Shown here: one piece after another, positions 63,995 to 64,000 of the stretch
Layout of the letters: every line of letters starts with the position of its first letter
Position numbering within the stretch: the stretch's first letter is position 1
NCBI RefSeq assembly: GCF_036320965.1
Contig: NC_092238.1
Coordinates: 23,272,903 to 23,336,902, forward strand
From: Panulirus ornatus
Taxonomy: Eukaryota; Arthropoda; Malacostraca; Decapoda; Palinuridae
Reading direction: 5' to 3'
Length of the DNA: 64,000 nucleotides
Notes under the pieces: model-generated
What the model saw: the letters and a program-made list of their open reading frames with translations, nothing else
Told to the model about the DNA's origin: nothing
Databases searched by the model: none
Made by a program: the position numbers and the translations under genes

Positions 63995-64000
63995 CGGGGG
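63940..64000. repeat. Poly-G run at the window edge
   Basis: GGGTGGGGTGG and then about 45 uninterrupted G, with one C near the end. It may be a true G tract or a sequencing or assembly artefact at a read or contig end. Confidence 0.85.

Overview
The window looks like animal, most likely decapod crustacean, genomic DNA. This is inference from several signs: extreme microsatellite and minisatellite content; dense RTE-like LINEs inserted in (AT)n tracts; old CR1/L2/Jockey-like LINE fragments resembling repeats I associate with lobsters, crayfish and crabs; and a lone intronless immediate-early-response (IER) gene. There is no bacterial-style gene organisation. I see no rRNA gene, convincing tRNA gene or CRISPR array.

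Region by region. 1-4.98 kb: 3'-end copies of one young RTE-like LINE, one with an inverted 5' end. 4.98-7.73 kb: mostly unique DNA with one candidate exon of an unrecognised gene. 7.73-12.57 kb: older, decayed LINE copies. 12.57-14.43 kb: a minisatellite with a precise 84-bp higher-order repeat. 14.49-34.66 kb: a nest of about ten LINE copies, several SINE-like elements and (AT)n tracts in both orientations, including the only copies that keep the LINE 5' UTR (15,227; 23,869; 27,240). 34.66-37.9 kb: remnants of three LINEs, one nested in another. 37.9-42.3 kb: unique DNA with (CT)n and several short minisatellites, plus a CRE/AP-1/E-box cluster near 38.7 kb. 42.3-44.3 kb: the one convincing host gene, an IER2/IER5-family gene with TATA, CRE, inverted CCAAT and NRF-1-like sites and a polyadenylation signal. 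44.66-46.15 kb: a diverged minisatellite. 46.5-47.35 kb: short tandem repeats. 47.85-63.94 kb: about 16 kb of almost uninterrupted minisatellites (units 23, 23, 28 and 17 bp), ending in a poly-G run at the window edge.

The RTE-like LINE is about 3.3 kb with a single ORF of about 1,000 codons: an apurinic-type endonuclease (APE) domain, then reverse transcriptase (RT) with FADD, then a C-terminal basic domain. Its 3' UTR ends in a module that also occurs as separate SINE-like units. A second SINE-like element starts with the LINE's 5' UTR sequence and ends with a core resembling the LINE 3' end. The LINE therefore probably supplies the enzyme for both. Most ORFs are broken by stops or frameshifts, or 5' truncated; copies at 594-2951 and 27,532-29,574 keep an open RT frame but lack an intact endonuclease. 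The very long open frames in 47.85-63.8 kb result from repeat units whose length is not a multiple of three and which lack stops; they are not genes.
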